From NCBI RefSeq assembly GCF_900155435.1, contig NZ_LT700212.1:1050511-1099910 (forward strand): a stretch of 49,400 nt of DNA. Reading direction: 5' to 3'. Source of the DNA: Actinomyces provencensis (lineage in GTDB: Bacteria > Actinomycetota > Actinomycetes > Actinomycetales > Actinomycetaceae). The notes under the pieces are model-generated. The model made no database searches. It was given only the letters and a program-made list of their open reading frames with translations, and was not told the DNA's origin. Of the stretch, positions 8,967 through 16,404 are shown one piece after another (within the stretch, counting starts at the first letter, position 1; each line of letters opens with the position of its first letter). The translations under genes were made by a program, and so were the position numbers.

Positions 8967-9986
8967 TCAGTGCTCGATGGAGTAGTACACCTGCGAGCGG
9001 TCGTCGATGAAGCCGAGGTGCTCGTAGATCGCGTGCGCGTGCGTGGCGCCGGTCGTGTCGACGTCCAACCCGATGCGGGAGACCCCCGAGCGGGCCGCCG
9101 CCTGGACCGCGGAGCCGATGAGCGCCGAGGTCAGGCCACCGCCGCGGTGCTCGCGCCCCACTCCGATCAGTTCGACGTAGGCCTCCGTGCGCCCCTCCGC
9201 GAGCCAGCGATCCGCCGGTCGGCCCACGGCCGCGTAGCCCGCGGGCTCCCCCCGTGGGTCCAGTGCGACGAAGGACCACCGCCGGTCGAGCTCGGTGACC
9301 GCCTCCTCCCACCACACGCCGCGCATCTCGGGCCAGAAGTGGTCCTGGAAGACCTCCATGTGCAGGGCGCGGACGCGCTCGACGGGCACCTCGTGCCAGG
9401 GGACCACCGTGTACCCGGCGCGCGCGGGTGGCGCGGTCTCCGATCCCTCGATCTCGCGGTACATGACCGCGAAGTTGCGTTGGGCGTGGAAACCACCCGC
9501 GATGTAGAGGCGACGCCGGTCGGTCATGTGGGAGTCGACGATGTTGGTGATCGCGGCCGGCACCTCCGAGTCCGCGCCGAACTGGGTGACCAGCAGCTGT
9601 CGGGCACGTCCGTCCTGCCAGTAGAGCAGTGCGCGACCGAGGCCGCGTCCCCGCCAGTGCGGGGCGATGAAGGCGTTGACGACCGCCACGGCCATCTCCG
9701 TGACCGCGGTCTCCACGCGGACGGTCGCCACGGCCTCGACCCGGCCCTCGGCGTCCAGTCCGATGGCGGTGTCCAGCAGGTCGACCCCGCTGTGCCCCTC
9801 CATCATGTCGGCCACCTCGGAGGCCGAGGTGCGGTGGATGGCGTCGTCGGCGGCCTCCACCCGGCGGATGAGGTCCGCCACTGCGGGACCGTCGGAGGCG
9901 ATGAGCGGACGCCAACGGAGTCCGAGATGGGCACCCGGGTACGGTACGGAGGCCGGCGGCGCCAGTCGCTCGGCAAGTCCAGTCAT
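8967..9986 (-). CDS. GNAT family N-acetyltransferase (two-domain), paralogue of downstream gene
   Basis: A 339-residue protein. I chose ATG 9986 (MTGLAERL) because a TAGGAT -10 at 9999 to 9994 is followed by 7 nt and this ATG. An ATG three codons upstream overlaps the -10. Motif A in the N-terminal domain is IAPHWRGRGLGRALL. The C-terminal domain has ELIGVGREHRGGGLTSALI and THAHAIYEHLGF, both complete acetyl-CoA loops. It shares opening layout and length with the next gene (LxWxxLxxxDxxxxxxLxxRVEAxDxxxxRTS). Substrate unknown. Confidence 0.87.
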   Translation of the reverse strand: MTGLAERLAPPASVPYPGAHLGLRWRPLIASDGPAVADLIRRVEAADDAIHRTSASEVADMMEGHSGVDLLDTAIGLDAEGRVEAVATVRVETAVTEMAVAVVNAFIAPHWRGRGLGRALLYWQDGRARQLLVTQFGADSEVPAAITNIVDSHMTDRRRLYIAGGFHAQRNFAVMYREIEGSETAPPARAGYTVVPWHEVPVERVRALHMEVFQDHFWPEMRGVWWEEAVTELDRRWSFVALDPRGEPAGYAAVGRPADRWLAEGRTEAYVELIGVGREHRGGGLTSALIGSAVQAAARSGVSRIGLDVDTTGATHAHAIYEHLGFIDDRSQVYYSIEH

Positions 9987-10052
9987 GCCCACCATCCTAC
10001 GGTCGGCACGCAGGAGCCGTGCCCACCTCGGGAATGGGTGGACACCGCGGCG

Positions 10053-12161
10053 TCAGGCATCGATGCGGTCCCGGTCGATGTGGTCCGCGCCGGAGACGAT
10101 GAAGTCACGTCGGGGTCCGACCACCGAGCCCATGAGGAGTTCGAAGACGTCCTCGGCCTCCCGCAGGGCGCCCTCGTCCTCCAGGGTGACCCTGCGCAGG
10201 GCGCGGTGCGCGGGATCCATGGTGGTCTCGGCCAGCTGGTCGGCGTCCATCTCGCCGAGTCCCTTGTAGCGCTGGATCGGGTCCTTCCAGTGGCGCCCGG
10301 ACCGCTGGAGGGCCTTCAGCTGGGTGTGCAGCTCCGCTTCGGAGTAGGTGTAGATGTACTCCCGCTTGCGCCGACCCGAGGCCGAGACCTCGATGCGGTG
10401 GAGCGGGGGCACGGCGGCGTAGACACGCCCGTCCTCCACCAGTGGCCGCATGTAGCGGAAGAAGAGGGTGAGGAGGAGCGTGCGGATGTGGGCCCCGTCC
10501 ACGTCGGCGTCCGTCATGAGGATCACCTTGCCGTAGCGGGCCTGGGCGAGGTCGAAGGTGCGACCGGACCCGGCGCCGATGACCTGGATGATGCTCGCAC
10601 ACTCCGCATTGGCGAGCATGTCGGCGGTGGAGGCCTTCTGGACGTTGAGGATCTTGCCGCGGATCGGGAACAGCGCCTGGTACTGGCTGTTGCGCGCCGC
10701 CTTGGCCGTGCCGAGGGCGGAGTCCCCCTCGACGATGAAGAGTTCGGTGTGGTGGACGTCCTCGGAGCGGCAGTCCGCGAGTTTGGCGGGCAGGGAGGAG
10801 GTCTCCAGGGCGTTCTTGCGTCGCGAGATCTCCTTGTGCAGGCGCGCGGAGACGCGGGCCTTCATCTCGCCCACGACCTTCTCCAGGAGCAGCTGGGCCT
10901 GCTGCTTGTCGTCGCGGCGCGAGGAGGTCAGCTTGGCGTCCAACCACTCACCGACCACACGGGCGACGATGGCGCGGACCTGGGGGGTCCCGAGCACCTC
11001 CTTGGTCTGTCCCTCGAACTGCGGTTCCGGGAAACGCACGGTGACGACCGCGGTGAGTCCCGCGAGGATGTCGTCCTTCTCGGGCCGGCCGTCCTTCGCC
11101 GAGACCTTGAGACGCCGGGAGTTGCGCTCGACCTGGGCACGGAACACCTTGAGCAGGGCCTGTTCGAAGCCGGCGACGTGTGTGCCGCCCTTGGGGGTGG
11201 CGATGATGTTGACGAAGGAGAGGGTGCGGGTCTCGTAGCCGACGCCCCACCGCAGGGCGCAGTCCACCTCACAGGTGCGTTCCACGTCGACGGGGTGGAG
11301 GTGACCGGTCTCCGGGTCCAGTTCCTGGACGACCTCGTGGTACGTGCCCTCCCCCGTCACGTGCCACGTGGCGGTGACGGGTCCGTCGGTGGCGAGCCAG
11401 TCGGCGAAGTCCACCACGCCGCCCTCGTAGTGGAAGGACTCCTGGACGACCTCCTCCCCACGTTCGTCCCAGCAGTTGATGGTGAGGCCCGGCACGAGGA
11501 AGGCGGTCTGTCGGGCGCGTGCCAGCAGCTCCTCCCAGGAGAAGCCCTCGGTGGAGGGGAAGATCTGGAAGTCCGCCCAGAAGCGCACCCTGTTGCCGGT
11601 GACGCCCTTGCGCACCTTCCCGACCGTCTGGAGCCTGGAGGACTCGGTGAAGGGGCTGAAGGGCGAGTTCGGGGTGCGGACCCGGGAGTCGTCGAAGGTC
11701 CCCGGCTCACCGCGTCGGAAGCACATCTGGTAGGTGCGCCCGTTGCGGTCGACCTGGACGTCCATGCGGGCGGACAGGGCGTTGACGACGGAGGCACCCA
11801 CCCCGTGGAGCCCACCGGAGGCGGCGTAGGAGCCGCCACCGAACTTCCCGCCGGCGTGCAGCTTCGTGTAGACCACCTCGACGCCCGAGAGCCCCACACC
11901 GGGGACCTCGTCCACGGGCACGCCGCGGCCGTCGTCGGACACGGAGGCGGAGTGGTCGGGGTGCAGGCGCACGTCGATGGTGCGGCAGTAGCCCTCCAGG
12001 GCCTCGTCCACGGAGTTGTCGATGATCTCCCACAGGCAGTGCATGAGTCCACGGTGGTCGGTGGAGCCGATGTACATGCCGGGACGCTTGCGCACGGCCT
12101 CCAGGCCCTCCAGGACCGAGAGGTGGCGAGCGGAGTAGTCGGATGCCGGGTCTGTCGTCAC
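10053..12161 (-). CDS. parE: DNA topoisomerase IV subunit B
   Basis: A 702-residue ATPase subunit. Start GTG 12161 (MTTDPASDYSARHL) is placed by a TACTAT -10 six bases upstream and by typical ParE/GyrB length. Motifs in order: GLEAVRKRPGMYIGST; ATP-binding EIIDNSVDEAL; DDGRGVPV; GLHGVGASVVNALS; transducer QTKEVLGTP; TOPRIM ELFIVEGDSALGTAK and MTDADVDGAHIRTLLLTLFF; and C-terminal PIQRYKGLGEMDADQL. It pairs with ParC. In this phylum sigA, parE and parC commonly cluster, which favours ParE over GyrB. Confidence 0.93.
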   Translation of the reverse strand: MTTDPASDYSARHLSVLEGLEAVRKRPGMYIGSTDHRGLMHCLWEIIDNSVDEALEGYCRTIDVRLHPDHSASVSDDGRGVPVDEVPGVGLSGVEVVYTKLHAGGKFGGGSYAASGGLHGVGASVVNALSARMDVQVDRNGRTYQMCFRRGEPGTFDDSRVRTPNSPFSPFTESSRLQTVGKVRKGVTGNRVRFWADFQIFPSTEGFSWEELLARARQTAFLVPGLTINCWDERGEEVVQESFHYEGGVVDFADWLATDGPVTATWHVTGEGTYHEVVQELDPETGHLHPVDVERTCEVDCALRWGVGYETRTLSFVNIIATPKGGTHVAGFEQALLKVFRAQVERNSRRLKVSAKDGRPEKDDILAGLTAVVTVRFPEPQFEGQTKEVLGTPQVRAIVARVVGEWLDAKLTSSRRDDKQQAQLLLEKVVGEMKARVSARLHKEISRRKNALETSSLPAKLADCRSEDVHHTELFIVEGDSALGTAKAARNSQYQALFPIRGKILNVQKASTADMLANAECASIIQVIGAGSGRTFDLAQARYGKVILMTDADVDGAHIRTLLLTLFFRYMRPLVEDGRVYAAVPPLHRIEVSASGRRKREYIYTYSEAELHTQLKALQRSGRHWKDPIQRYKGLGEMDADQLAETTMDPAHRALRRVTLEDEGALREAEDVFELLMGSVVGPRRDFIVSGADHIDRDRIDA

Positions 12162-12196
12162 CCGCCCATAGTAGGAATTGTCCGCATGCCGGTCAC
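12161..12196 (-). promoter_or_regulatory. Promoter for leaderless parE message
   Basis: Read on the minus strand, GTGACC (12196 to 12191, four of six matches to TTGACA) is followed by a 17-nt spacer and TACTAT (12173 to 12168). Six nucleotides then precede the GTG start at 12161. This geometry puts the transcription start on the initiation codon, and no Shine-Dalgarno is present. Confidence 0.65.
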
Positions 12197-12348
12197 GTCG
12201 GCCCGCCGCGGCATCCCGATCCTGACCTCCCCCATGCCCCACATGTGGCGACATTCTGCAGATCAGGACCGTCCCGGGGAATTGTGCCACTGGCGAAAGA
12301 AGGCCCCCAGCACTGTCGCGCGTGACCGATCGGTGGTCTCATGGGGTC

Positions 12349-12591
12349 ATGAACGCAACGAGCATGCTTGAGCGTCCCGAGCCCACCGGTGCACCCGCCC
12401 TCACGGCGGCCGACCGCTGCGACTACTGCGGCGCGCGCGCCTGGGTCCGCGTCACCCTGGCCAGTGGACAGCTGCTGTTCTGCGCGCACCACGCGCGCCA
12501 GCACATGGAGGCCCTCCGGGCCTCGGCGCTGTCCATCCAGGACGACACACACCTCCTGGTCGCCGACGAGAAGGGCACCGGGGTCCGCTGA
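12349..12591 (+). CDS. Small zinc-ribbon-like protein (DUF7455-type)
   Basis: An 80-residue protein, MNATSMLERPEP at ATG 12349. A GTG at 12322 in frame would add nine residues; neither start has a good Shine-Dalgarno. The core is LTAADRCDYCGARAWVRVTL...LLFCAHHARQH, a CxxC plus CxHH arrangement expected to bind one zinc. It matches small actinobacterial proteins encoded beside parE and sigA. Role unknown. A 10-bp palindrome ACCGATCGGT (12325-12334) lies just upstream and might be an operator. Confidence 0.8.
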   Translation: MNATSMLERPEPTGAPALTAADRCDYCGARAWVRVTLASGQLLFCAHHARQHMEALRASALSIQDDTHLLVADEKGTGVR

Positions 12592-12639
12592 ACCCCGTGT
12601 GACCACCCGCCCGGGGAACACACACCCCGGTGCACGCGC

Positions 12640-12673
12640 TGCGGCGCCGCAGGGACCTCCCTGCGGCGCCGCA
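12640..12673 (+). terminator. Hairpin after the DUF7455 gene
   Basis: A perfect 16-bp inverted repeat, TGCGGCGCCGCAGGGA and its complement, is separated by two bases (12656-12657). It lies about 50 bp after the stop of the DUF7455 gene. There is no U-tract, which is common in high-GC actinobacteria. Confidence 0.7.
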
Positions 12674-12810
12674 CGCGTTCCGGAGCCGGGTTCCGCTCCC
12701 CCGACCACACGTGGCCCGCGACGCCGACCCCGGGGACGACCCCGCCGGGGACCACCCCGGCCACGCGGGGACCGTCGCGACCCCGTGGGGAGCGCGTGGA
12801 CACCACGGAG

Positions 12811-12840
12811 TTGTCCGCCACCCGCGAGGGTGCGTAGGTT
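12811..12840 (+). promoter_or_regulatory. Probable promoter of the YbjN gene pair
   Basis: TTGTCC (12811-12816), an 18-nt spacer and TAGGTT (12835-12840) lie about 30 bp upstream of the first YbjN gene. The ribosome-binding site follows at 12855-12862. No other promoter-like pair is visible in the 280-bp gap after the DUF7455 gene. Confidence 0.5.
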
Positions 12841-12872
12841 GGGGAGACAGTACAGAGGAAGGCATGCGAACG

Positions 12873-13328
12873 ATGGGACTCTTCTCCACCAGGTCGGCCC
12901 CTCCTGCCTCCGACGTCCCCACGCCGATCAGTCGTGACCGCCTGGTCCGCCTCTTCGAGGAGCAGGGCTGGAAGTACTACATCGACAACGAGGGCGACCT
13001 CGGTGGCAACTGGGACGACAACCAGTTCTACTTCATGCTGCGCGGTGCTGACTCCGAGATCCTCCACATCCAGTCCATGTGGCACACGACCCTCGACATC
13101 GAACACCTCGAAGAGGTGCGCCTCTTCATCGACACCTGGCACCGCGACCGCCTGTGGCCCAAGTGCTACCACCGCATCTCCGACGAGGGTCGTATCCGTG
13201 TCTTCGCCGAGCACACCGTGGACATGGAGCACGGGGCCACCGATGCCCAGCTGCTCCAGCAGGTCCGGTGCGCCCTGGGCACCGCCACCCAGTTCTACGA
13301 CGAGATCACCCGCGGGCTCGGCGTCTGA
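12873..13328 (+). CDS. YbjN domain protein (first of tandem pair)
   Basis: A 151-residue cytoplasmic protein with the YbjN fold, related to type III secretion chaperones. Key segments are GWKYYIDNEGDLGGNWDDNQFYF, WHRDRLWPKCYHR and ATDAQLLQQVRCALGTA. I chose ATG 12873 (MGLFSTR) because GAGGAAGG precedes it with the same 10-nt spacing seen at the next gene. ATG 12864 would add three residues but sits on the ribosome-binding site. Function unknown. The paralogue starts 48 bp downstream. Confidence 0.88.
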   Translation: MGLFSTRSAPPASDVPTPISRDRLVRLFEEQGWKYYIDNEGDLGGNWDDNQFYFMLRGADSEILHIQSMWHTTLDIEHLEEVRLFIDTWHRDRLWPKCYHRISDEGRIRVFAEHTVDMEHGATDAQLLQQVRCALGTATQFYDEITRGLGV

Positions 13329-13376
13329 GCACCCCCGCCCGCTCCCCATCCACCACCGAGGAAGGACCCCGACCAC

Positions 13377-13859
13377 ATGGGTTGGTTCACCCGACTGACC
13401 GGGAAGGACACCGTGTCGCGAGAGGACACCGTGCGTCCCCTGTCCCAGGAGCGCCTCACCGAGATCCTCGACTCACAGGGCTGGCACTGGGCGATCGACG
13501 AGGACGGCGACCTGGGAGGCAACTGGGAGGGGAACGGGTTCTACTTCTTCGTGGTGGGTGAGCGCGACGAGGTGCTCCAGGTCCAGGGCGCGCTGCGCGA
13601 ACGCATCCCCGTCTCCGAGGCGGACGCCCTGCGTCTCTTCATCGAGGACTGGCACCGTGACCACTACTGGCCGAAGTGCTCCTACCGCCTCGACGAGGAC
13701 ACCGACATGCTCGTCCTCCTCGCCTCCCACACGATCGACCACGAGGCCGGAGCCACCGATGCACAGCTCCTCCAGCAGATCCGCTGTGCACTGGGCACCG
13801 CCAACCAGGTCTTCGAGGCCGCGCGAGAGGTGTTCGCACTGGGGACGCACCCCGCCTGA
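13377..13859 (+). CDS. YbjN domain protein (second of tandem pair)
   Basis: A 160-residue paralogue of the previous gene, starting MGWFTRLTGKDTV with GAGGAAGGA 10 nt upstream. Conserved blocks align without gaps: GWHWAIDEDGDLGGNWEGNGFYF, WHRDHYWPKCSYR and ATDAQLLQQIRCALGTANQ. The pair is probably one operon. The gene ends where the repeat-rich non-coding spacer begins. Confidence 0.9.
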   Translation: MGWFTRLTGKDTVSREDTVRPLSQERLTEILDSQGWHWAIDEDGDLGGNWEGNGFYFFVVGERDEVLQVQGALRERIPVSEADALRLFIEDWHRDHYWPKCSYRLDEDTDMLVLLASHTIDHEAGATDAQLLQQIRCALGTANQVFEAAREVFALGTHPA

Positions 13860-13881
13860 CCCCGCCTGACCCCCCGGGCGC

Positions 13882-13973
13882 GAAGTCCGCTCTGTTCTAG
13901 GCTCGAAGTCCGCTCTGTCCGGGGCTTGAAGTCCGCTCCGTTTTGGGCGCGAAGTCCGATCTGCCATCTGATG
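13882..13973 (+). repeat. 23-bp tandem array, four units (GAAGTCCGCTCTGTTC type)
   Basis: Units start at 13882, 13905, 13928 and 13951, exactly 23 bp apart. The first 16 bases of each are GAAGTCCGCTCTGTTC or a close variant; the remaining seven vary. The copy nearest the hairpin is the most degenerate (GAAGTCCGATCTGCC). Confidence 0.92.
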
Positions 13974-13978
13974 GTGCT

Positions 13979-14012
13979 GGCGGTTCCACCCCTGCTGGGG
14001 TGGAACTCCGCC
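13979..14012. terminator. Hairpin between the two repeat arrays
   Basis: GGCGG+TTCCACCCC pairs with GGGGTGGAA+CCGCC around a TGCT loop, with a 2-nt bulge. The 14-bp stem is stable on both strands. It is a reasonable bidirectional terminator for ybjN and, ancestrally, sigA. Confidence 0.6.
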
Positions 14013-14170
14013 GGGTCAGACGGCACACCGACACTCCACCCTACGGCCCAGGACAGATGGGACACCGCCCGCCCAGGGAAGAGACAGCAGGATGGACAGC
14101 CCGTGTCCTCCGTCCTGGGTACGCGCCGCGCGAGGCCTCCGACGCGTCGCGAGGACGGACCTCGACCCCC

Positions 14171-14262
14171 GAACAGAGCGGACTTCGCGGGTCGAACAGA
14201 GCGGACCTCAAGGTGGGAACAGAGCGGACTTCGAGGTCGGAACAGAGCGGACTTCGAGCGGG
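14171..14262 (-). repeat. 23-bp array, four units, inverted relative to first array
   Basis: Units start at 14171, 14194, 14217 and 14240, again exactly 23 bp apart. Each begins GAACAGAGCGGACTTC (second copy GACCTC), the reverse complement of the conserved core of the array at 13882-13973. The array ends 16 bp before the att site. Confidence 0.92.
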
Positions 14263-14278
14263 GCGCTCCGGGACCGTG

Positions 14279-14298
14279 TCAGTCCAGGTAGTCCCTCA
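14279..14298. repeat. Left attachment site (20-bp direct repeat)
   Basis: TCAGTCCAGGTAGTCCCTCA, identical at all 20 positions to 23866-23885. Flanking bases differ on both sides, so the duplicated core is exactly this. It lies in non-coding DNA and is a detached copy of the sigA 3' end. Confidence 0.92.
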
Positions 14299-14308
14299 CT
14301 CTAGCGGG

Positions 14309-14358
14309 CTACACGCTGTGCGTCGGTGCAGGTCGCGAGGTCAAGGCTAAACGCTGTG
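14309..14358 (+). repeat. Candidate integrase arm-type sites
   Basis: CTACACGCTGTG (14309-14320) and CTAAACGCTGTG (14347-14358) are direct repeats 38 bp apart, just inside the left att core. The CGCTGTG part recurs inside the other end at 23783-23789. Such paired motifs near both att cores are typical of arm sites for tyrosine integrases. Binding is inferred. Confidence 0.4.
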
Positions 14359-14411
14359 GGTCGAAATATCCCGGACTGAAATGGCGACCCCGACAGGTGG
14401 TGGAACACCCG

Positions 14412-14435
14412 CCGGGGCCTAGGTCCGGGGCCTAG
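14412..14435 (+). promoter_or_regulatory. 13-bp-period direct repeats upstream of HTH gene
   Basis: CCGGGGCCTAG occurs twice (14412-14422 and 14425-14435), each including a GGCCTAG half-palindrome, ending 16 bp before the start codon at 14452. The position suggests an operator for the HTH protein that follows or for another element regulator. Confidence 0.4.
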
Positions 14436-14451
14436 CTCGAAAGGCCCGGCC

Positions 14452-15072
14452 ATGAACACCACCCTACCTACCGTCACCGCTCCCGAGACCGACACGTGTT
14501 GGTCGATCACCCCACAGGGCAGGGCCGCCCTCGACGCGGCCAGTGCCCCCACCCACAGCTTCCTCCCCGAGGTCCTGCACGGGCTCGCCGGCCTCGACTA
14601 CGCGCGGGCCTACCTGGAGGGCTGGCACACACACGCCGCCGGGGAGGAAGGCGACGCGTCCCCGCACTGGGGTGGTCCCCTGGAGGTCGCCTTCGAGGAC
14701 GGGTGGCTCGACCACCAGCGAGACCCCGACCGCCCGTGGGCCACCGCCATCTTCGGCTTCGAGGCCGCCTGCGACCACGCCTACAGCCTGGAGGACTACC
14801 GGGCCCGGGTCGGTCGCCGTGAGCACGCCCACGACGTCGCCACACGCGGCCAGCGCTACGCGCAGAGGGTGACCGCCCGCGTCGGGTGGGCCATCCACGA
14901 CAGCGGCATCCCCGCCACCGAGGTCGCCCGCAAGGCAGGCATGAGCTCCTCCACCCTGCGCCGACGCCTCGCAGGCCACACCAGCTTCACCCCCAGCGAG
15001 GTCGTGAGGATCGTCCTGGTCCTCGACCTGGACGCCCTCGCCTTCTTCCACAACACCGAGGAGATCCGATGA
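14452..15072 (+). CDS. Element-encoded protein with C-terminal HTH domain
   Basis: A 206-residue protein starting MNTTLPTVTAPETD. AAAGG lies about 7 nt before the ATG. The N-terminal 110 residues are acidic and Trp/His-rich with no family I recognise. Residues about 140-195 form a Cro/CI-like helix-turn-helix (GIPATEVARKAGMSSSTLRR). It is the first gene inside the left att site and points into the element, opposite to the capsid operon. The best guess is a transcriptional regulator of integration or maintenance; an excisionase role is possible. The downstream gene overlaps as ATGA. Confidence 0.78.
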   Translation: MNTTLPTVTAPETDTCWSITPQGRAALDAASAPTHSFLPEVLHGLAGLDYARAYLEGWHTHAAGEEGDASPHWGGPLEVAFEDGWLDHQRDPDRPWATAIFGFEAACDHAYSLEDYRARVGRREHAHDVATRGQRYAQRVTARVGWAIHDSGIPATEVARKAGMSSSTLRRRLAGHTSFTPSEVVRIVLVLDLDALAFFHNTEEIR

Positions 15073-15434
15073 GCACCGAGACCAGCACCCCCTGGTGGGA
15101 CGAGGAGGACCACGACGACGTGACCGGGGACCGGTGGCGCACCAAGCGCGTCCACATCGTCCACGGTCGCCCCGAGATCTTCGTCACCGCCACCACCGAC
15201 CACCTGGGCCACGTCTACGTCGTGCTGGACGTCCCCGTCCTGCCTGCCCTCCCACCCTCGGAGGCGCGCCTCGTCAGGGTTGCCCTCGACCGCGCCATTG
15301 CCCTAGCGGACCGCATCGAGCGGGAAGTGACCAACCTGTCCGCCCCCTCCACCTCCTGGACCCCGCCCGACACCGTCGAGCCCGAGGACACCTACGCGAC
15401 AGGCCGAGAGGACGGGGCATCCATGTACGAATGA
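15069..15434 (+). CDS. Hypothetical protein of the satellite, coupled to HTH gene
   Basis: A 121-residue acidic protein, MSTETSTPWWDEEDHDD at ATG 15069, sharing ATGA with the preceding stop. The centre is a compact alpha/beta stretch (FVTATTDHLGHVYVVLDVPV, then SEARLVRVALDRAIALADRI). The tail is Pro/Glu-rich. I do not recognise a family. Coupling to the HTH gene suggests a shared regulatory role. Confidence 0.7.
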   Translation: MSTETSTPWWDEEDHDDVTGDRWRTKRVHIVHGRPEIFVTATTDHLGHVYVVLDVPVLPALPPSEARLVRVALDRAIALADRIEREVTNLSAPSTSWTPPDTVEPEDTYATGREDGASMYE

Positions 15435-15933
15435 GCCCCCACGCGGGGGCCGAGGGGATGCACTCCTGTCCTCCCCGGTCCCCGCAGGGCTCCGACGCTC
15501 CACACGGGCTCCCAGCACACGTCTGGTGGCCGTTGTGGGTGGCGGAACACCACCCTCGCGTTCCTGACCCTCCCGCGTACACCAGAGGGCCGTGGCAACC
15601 CTTCCCGAACCGTCGTGCCACCGGCGGGTGCCAGCGTTTCTGGACCGCTGACCAGGGCCACAACAGAAGCGCGCGCCGAACAGGTGGGCGCCACTCGTCG
15701 TGGGCAGATGCGGCAATGTGAGGATCGGAACGCCGGGGCGCTTTGGGATGAAGGGACGCTCCCGGAACACTGGGCCCGCAGGGCCTCCACATGGGTGTGG
15801 GTGAAGGTGCCCCGGAACGTGGGGAGCCCTTCTCGGTGACGCCACCCAAAACTCGAGCATGGGTCCCAGACGGTTCTCGAGCGCGGTCTCCGTCGACAGT
15901 CGACGCATTGTGGGGCACCGAGGACCTTCTCCC

Positions 15934-15947
15934 TTGCACCAGTGCAA
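15934..15947. repeat. Short palindrome TTGCAC-CA-GTGCAA
   Basis: A perfect 6-bp inverted repeat around CA. It shares its core with the longer palindrome at 16005-16022, suggesting a repeated binding site rather than a simple terminator. Confidence 0.55.
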
Positions 15948-15973
15948 AACACCGAGGTCGGCAAGCGTGCCAC

Positions 15974-16113
15974 CCACGGGCGCAGAGACGAGATGCGACC
16001 CGTTATTGCCACCAGTGGCAATATCGAGTGCAGTCCACGGGCGCAGAGACGAGACGGCCCCCTCGATCACTTTCCCGGGGGCGGGATTGCGACCCACGGG
16101 CGGGGAGACTCGA
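15974..16113 (+). repeat. Three 20-bp direct repeats with about 60-bp period
   Basis: CCACGGGCGCAGAGACGAGA occurs perfectly at 15974-15993 and 16035-16054, and with four mismatches at 16094-16113 (CCACGGGCGGGGAGACTCGA). Start spacings are 61 and 59 bp. Intervening sequences differ from each other except for short shared words. Confidence 0.8.
16005..16022. repeat. Perfect palindrome ATTGCCAC-CA-GTGGCAAT
   Basis: An 8-bp inverted repeat around CA, between the first two 20-bp repeats. It has the same architecture as the palindrome at 15934-15947. Confidence 0.6.
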
Positions 16114-16122
16114 CTGATGGGG

Positions 16123-16168
16123 CAGGTGTTGCATCGTGCAACACCTGACGGTCACGACTGACCGTCGA
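16123..16168. terminator. Double hairpin downstream of the terS operon
   Basis: CAGGTGTTGCA-TCG-TGCAACACCTG (16123-16147) is a perfect 11-bp stem with a 3-nt loop. A second hairpin, GACGGTC-ACGACT-GACCGTC (16149 to 16168), follows after one base. They lie 33-78 bp beyond the stop of the zinc-ribbon gene and probably end the leftward transcript. Confidence 0.6.
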
Positions 16169-16200
16169 GTAGTCCTTGCCGACCGCGACCGCTCATGCCC

Positions 16201-16404
16201 TCACGCGCCCCAGCTGTATCCGTTGTCCACGAACGCCTGTTGGCAGTCGGGGCAGGACTGGCGGCCACCGTTCAGCGGGCCCTTGCACTTCCAGCAGCGC
16301 CGCTCAAACCCGGGACGCTCCCCCGTCACCGGGCGTGCCATCTCCACCATCTCCGCGCGCTGGACCTTCGCTGCCCGAGCACGCGCCGCCCGTCGGCTAC
16401 TCAC
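16201..16404 (-). CDS. Small zinc-ribbon protein, coupled to terminase small subunit
   Basis: A 67-residue basic protein starting at GTG 16404, overlapping the terS stop by 8 nt. The N-terminus is Arg/Ala-rich. The C-terminal half has CWKCKGPLNGG...SCPDC, two CxxC knuckles with zinc-ribbon spacing. It is too short for a nuclease. Position after terS suggests a DNA-binding accessory to packaging or a late regulator, both inferred. Confidence 0.75.
   Translation of the reverse strand: MSSRRAARARAAKVQRAEMVEMARPVTGERPGFERRCWKCKGPLNGGRQSCPDCQQAFVDNGYSWGA

Larger units (their letters stand above)
13860..14278. other. Non-coding spacer with two repeat arrays and a hairpin
   Basis: About 420 bp between the YbjN pair and the left att site of the mobile element. 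It contains a 4-unit 23-bp array, a strong hairpin, about 160 bp with no feature I can identify, and a second 4-unit array in opposite orientation. Frames that cross it encode only repeat-derived peptides, because 23 is not divisible by 3. Before insertion of the element this would have been the spacer between convergent ybjN and sigA. Confidence 0.8.
15435..16200. other. Structured non-coding segment between convergent satellite operons
   Basis: This 766-bp stretch separates the rightward HTH pair from the leftward terS/zinc-ribbon pair. The left 450 bp shows nothing I can assign. The right 270 bp holds three 20-bp repeats about 60 bp apart, three perfect palindromic hairpins and a fourth imperfect one. 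Open frames across it are low-complexity and lack any recognised domain. It could be a packaging (cos/pac) site next to terS, a non-coding RNA, or a terminator array. Confidence 0.6.

Noticed and set aside
10053-12161. GyrB rather than ParE
   Set aside because: Location with parC and sigA and absence of neighbouring recF/gyrA favour ParE; sequence alone is not fully decisive.
13926-14291. Frames across the 23-bp arrays giving NRADF / RTERTS / EQSGLR peptides
   Set aside because: The peptides are the three frames of one 23-bp repeat, not a conserved protein.
15303-16097. 264-residue minus-strand frame
   Set aside because: Arg/Gly/Pro-rich low-complexity product, overlaps a convincing rightward gene and crosses the palindromes and repeats; no domain recognised.
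15974-16113. CRISPR-like array
   Set aside because: Only three repeats of 20 bp, the third diverged, with 39-41 bp spacers containing their own palindromes and no cas genes nearby.
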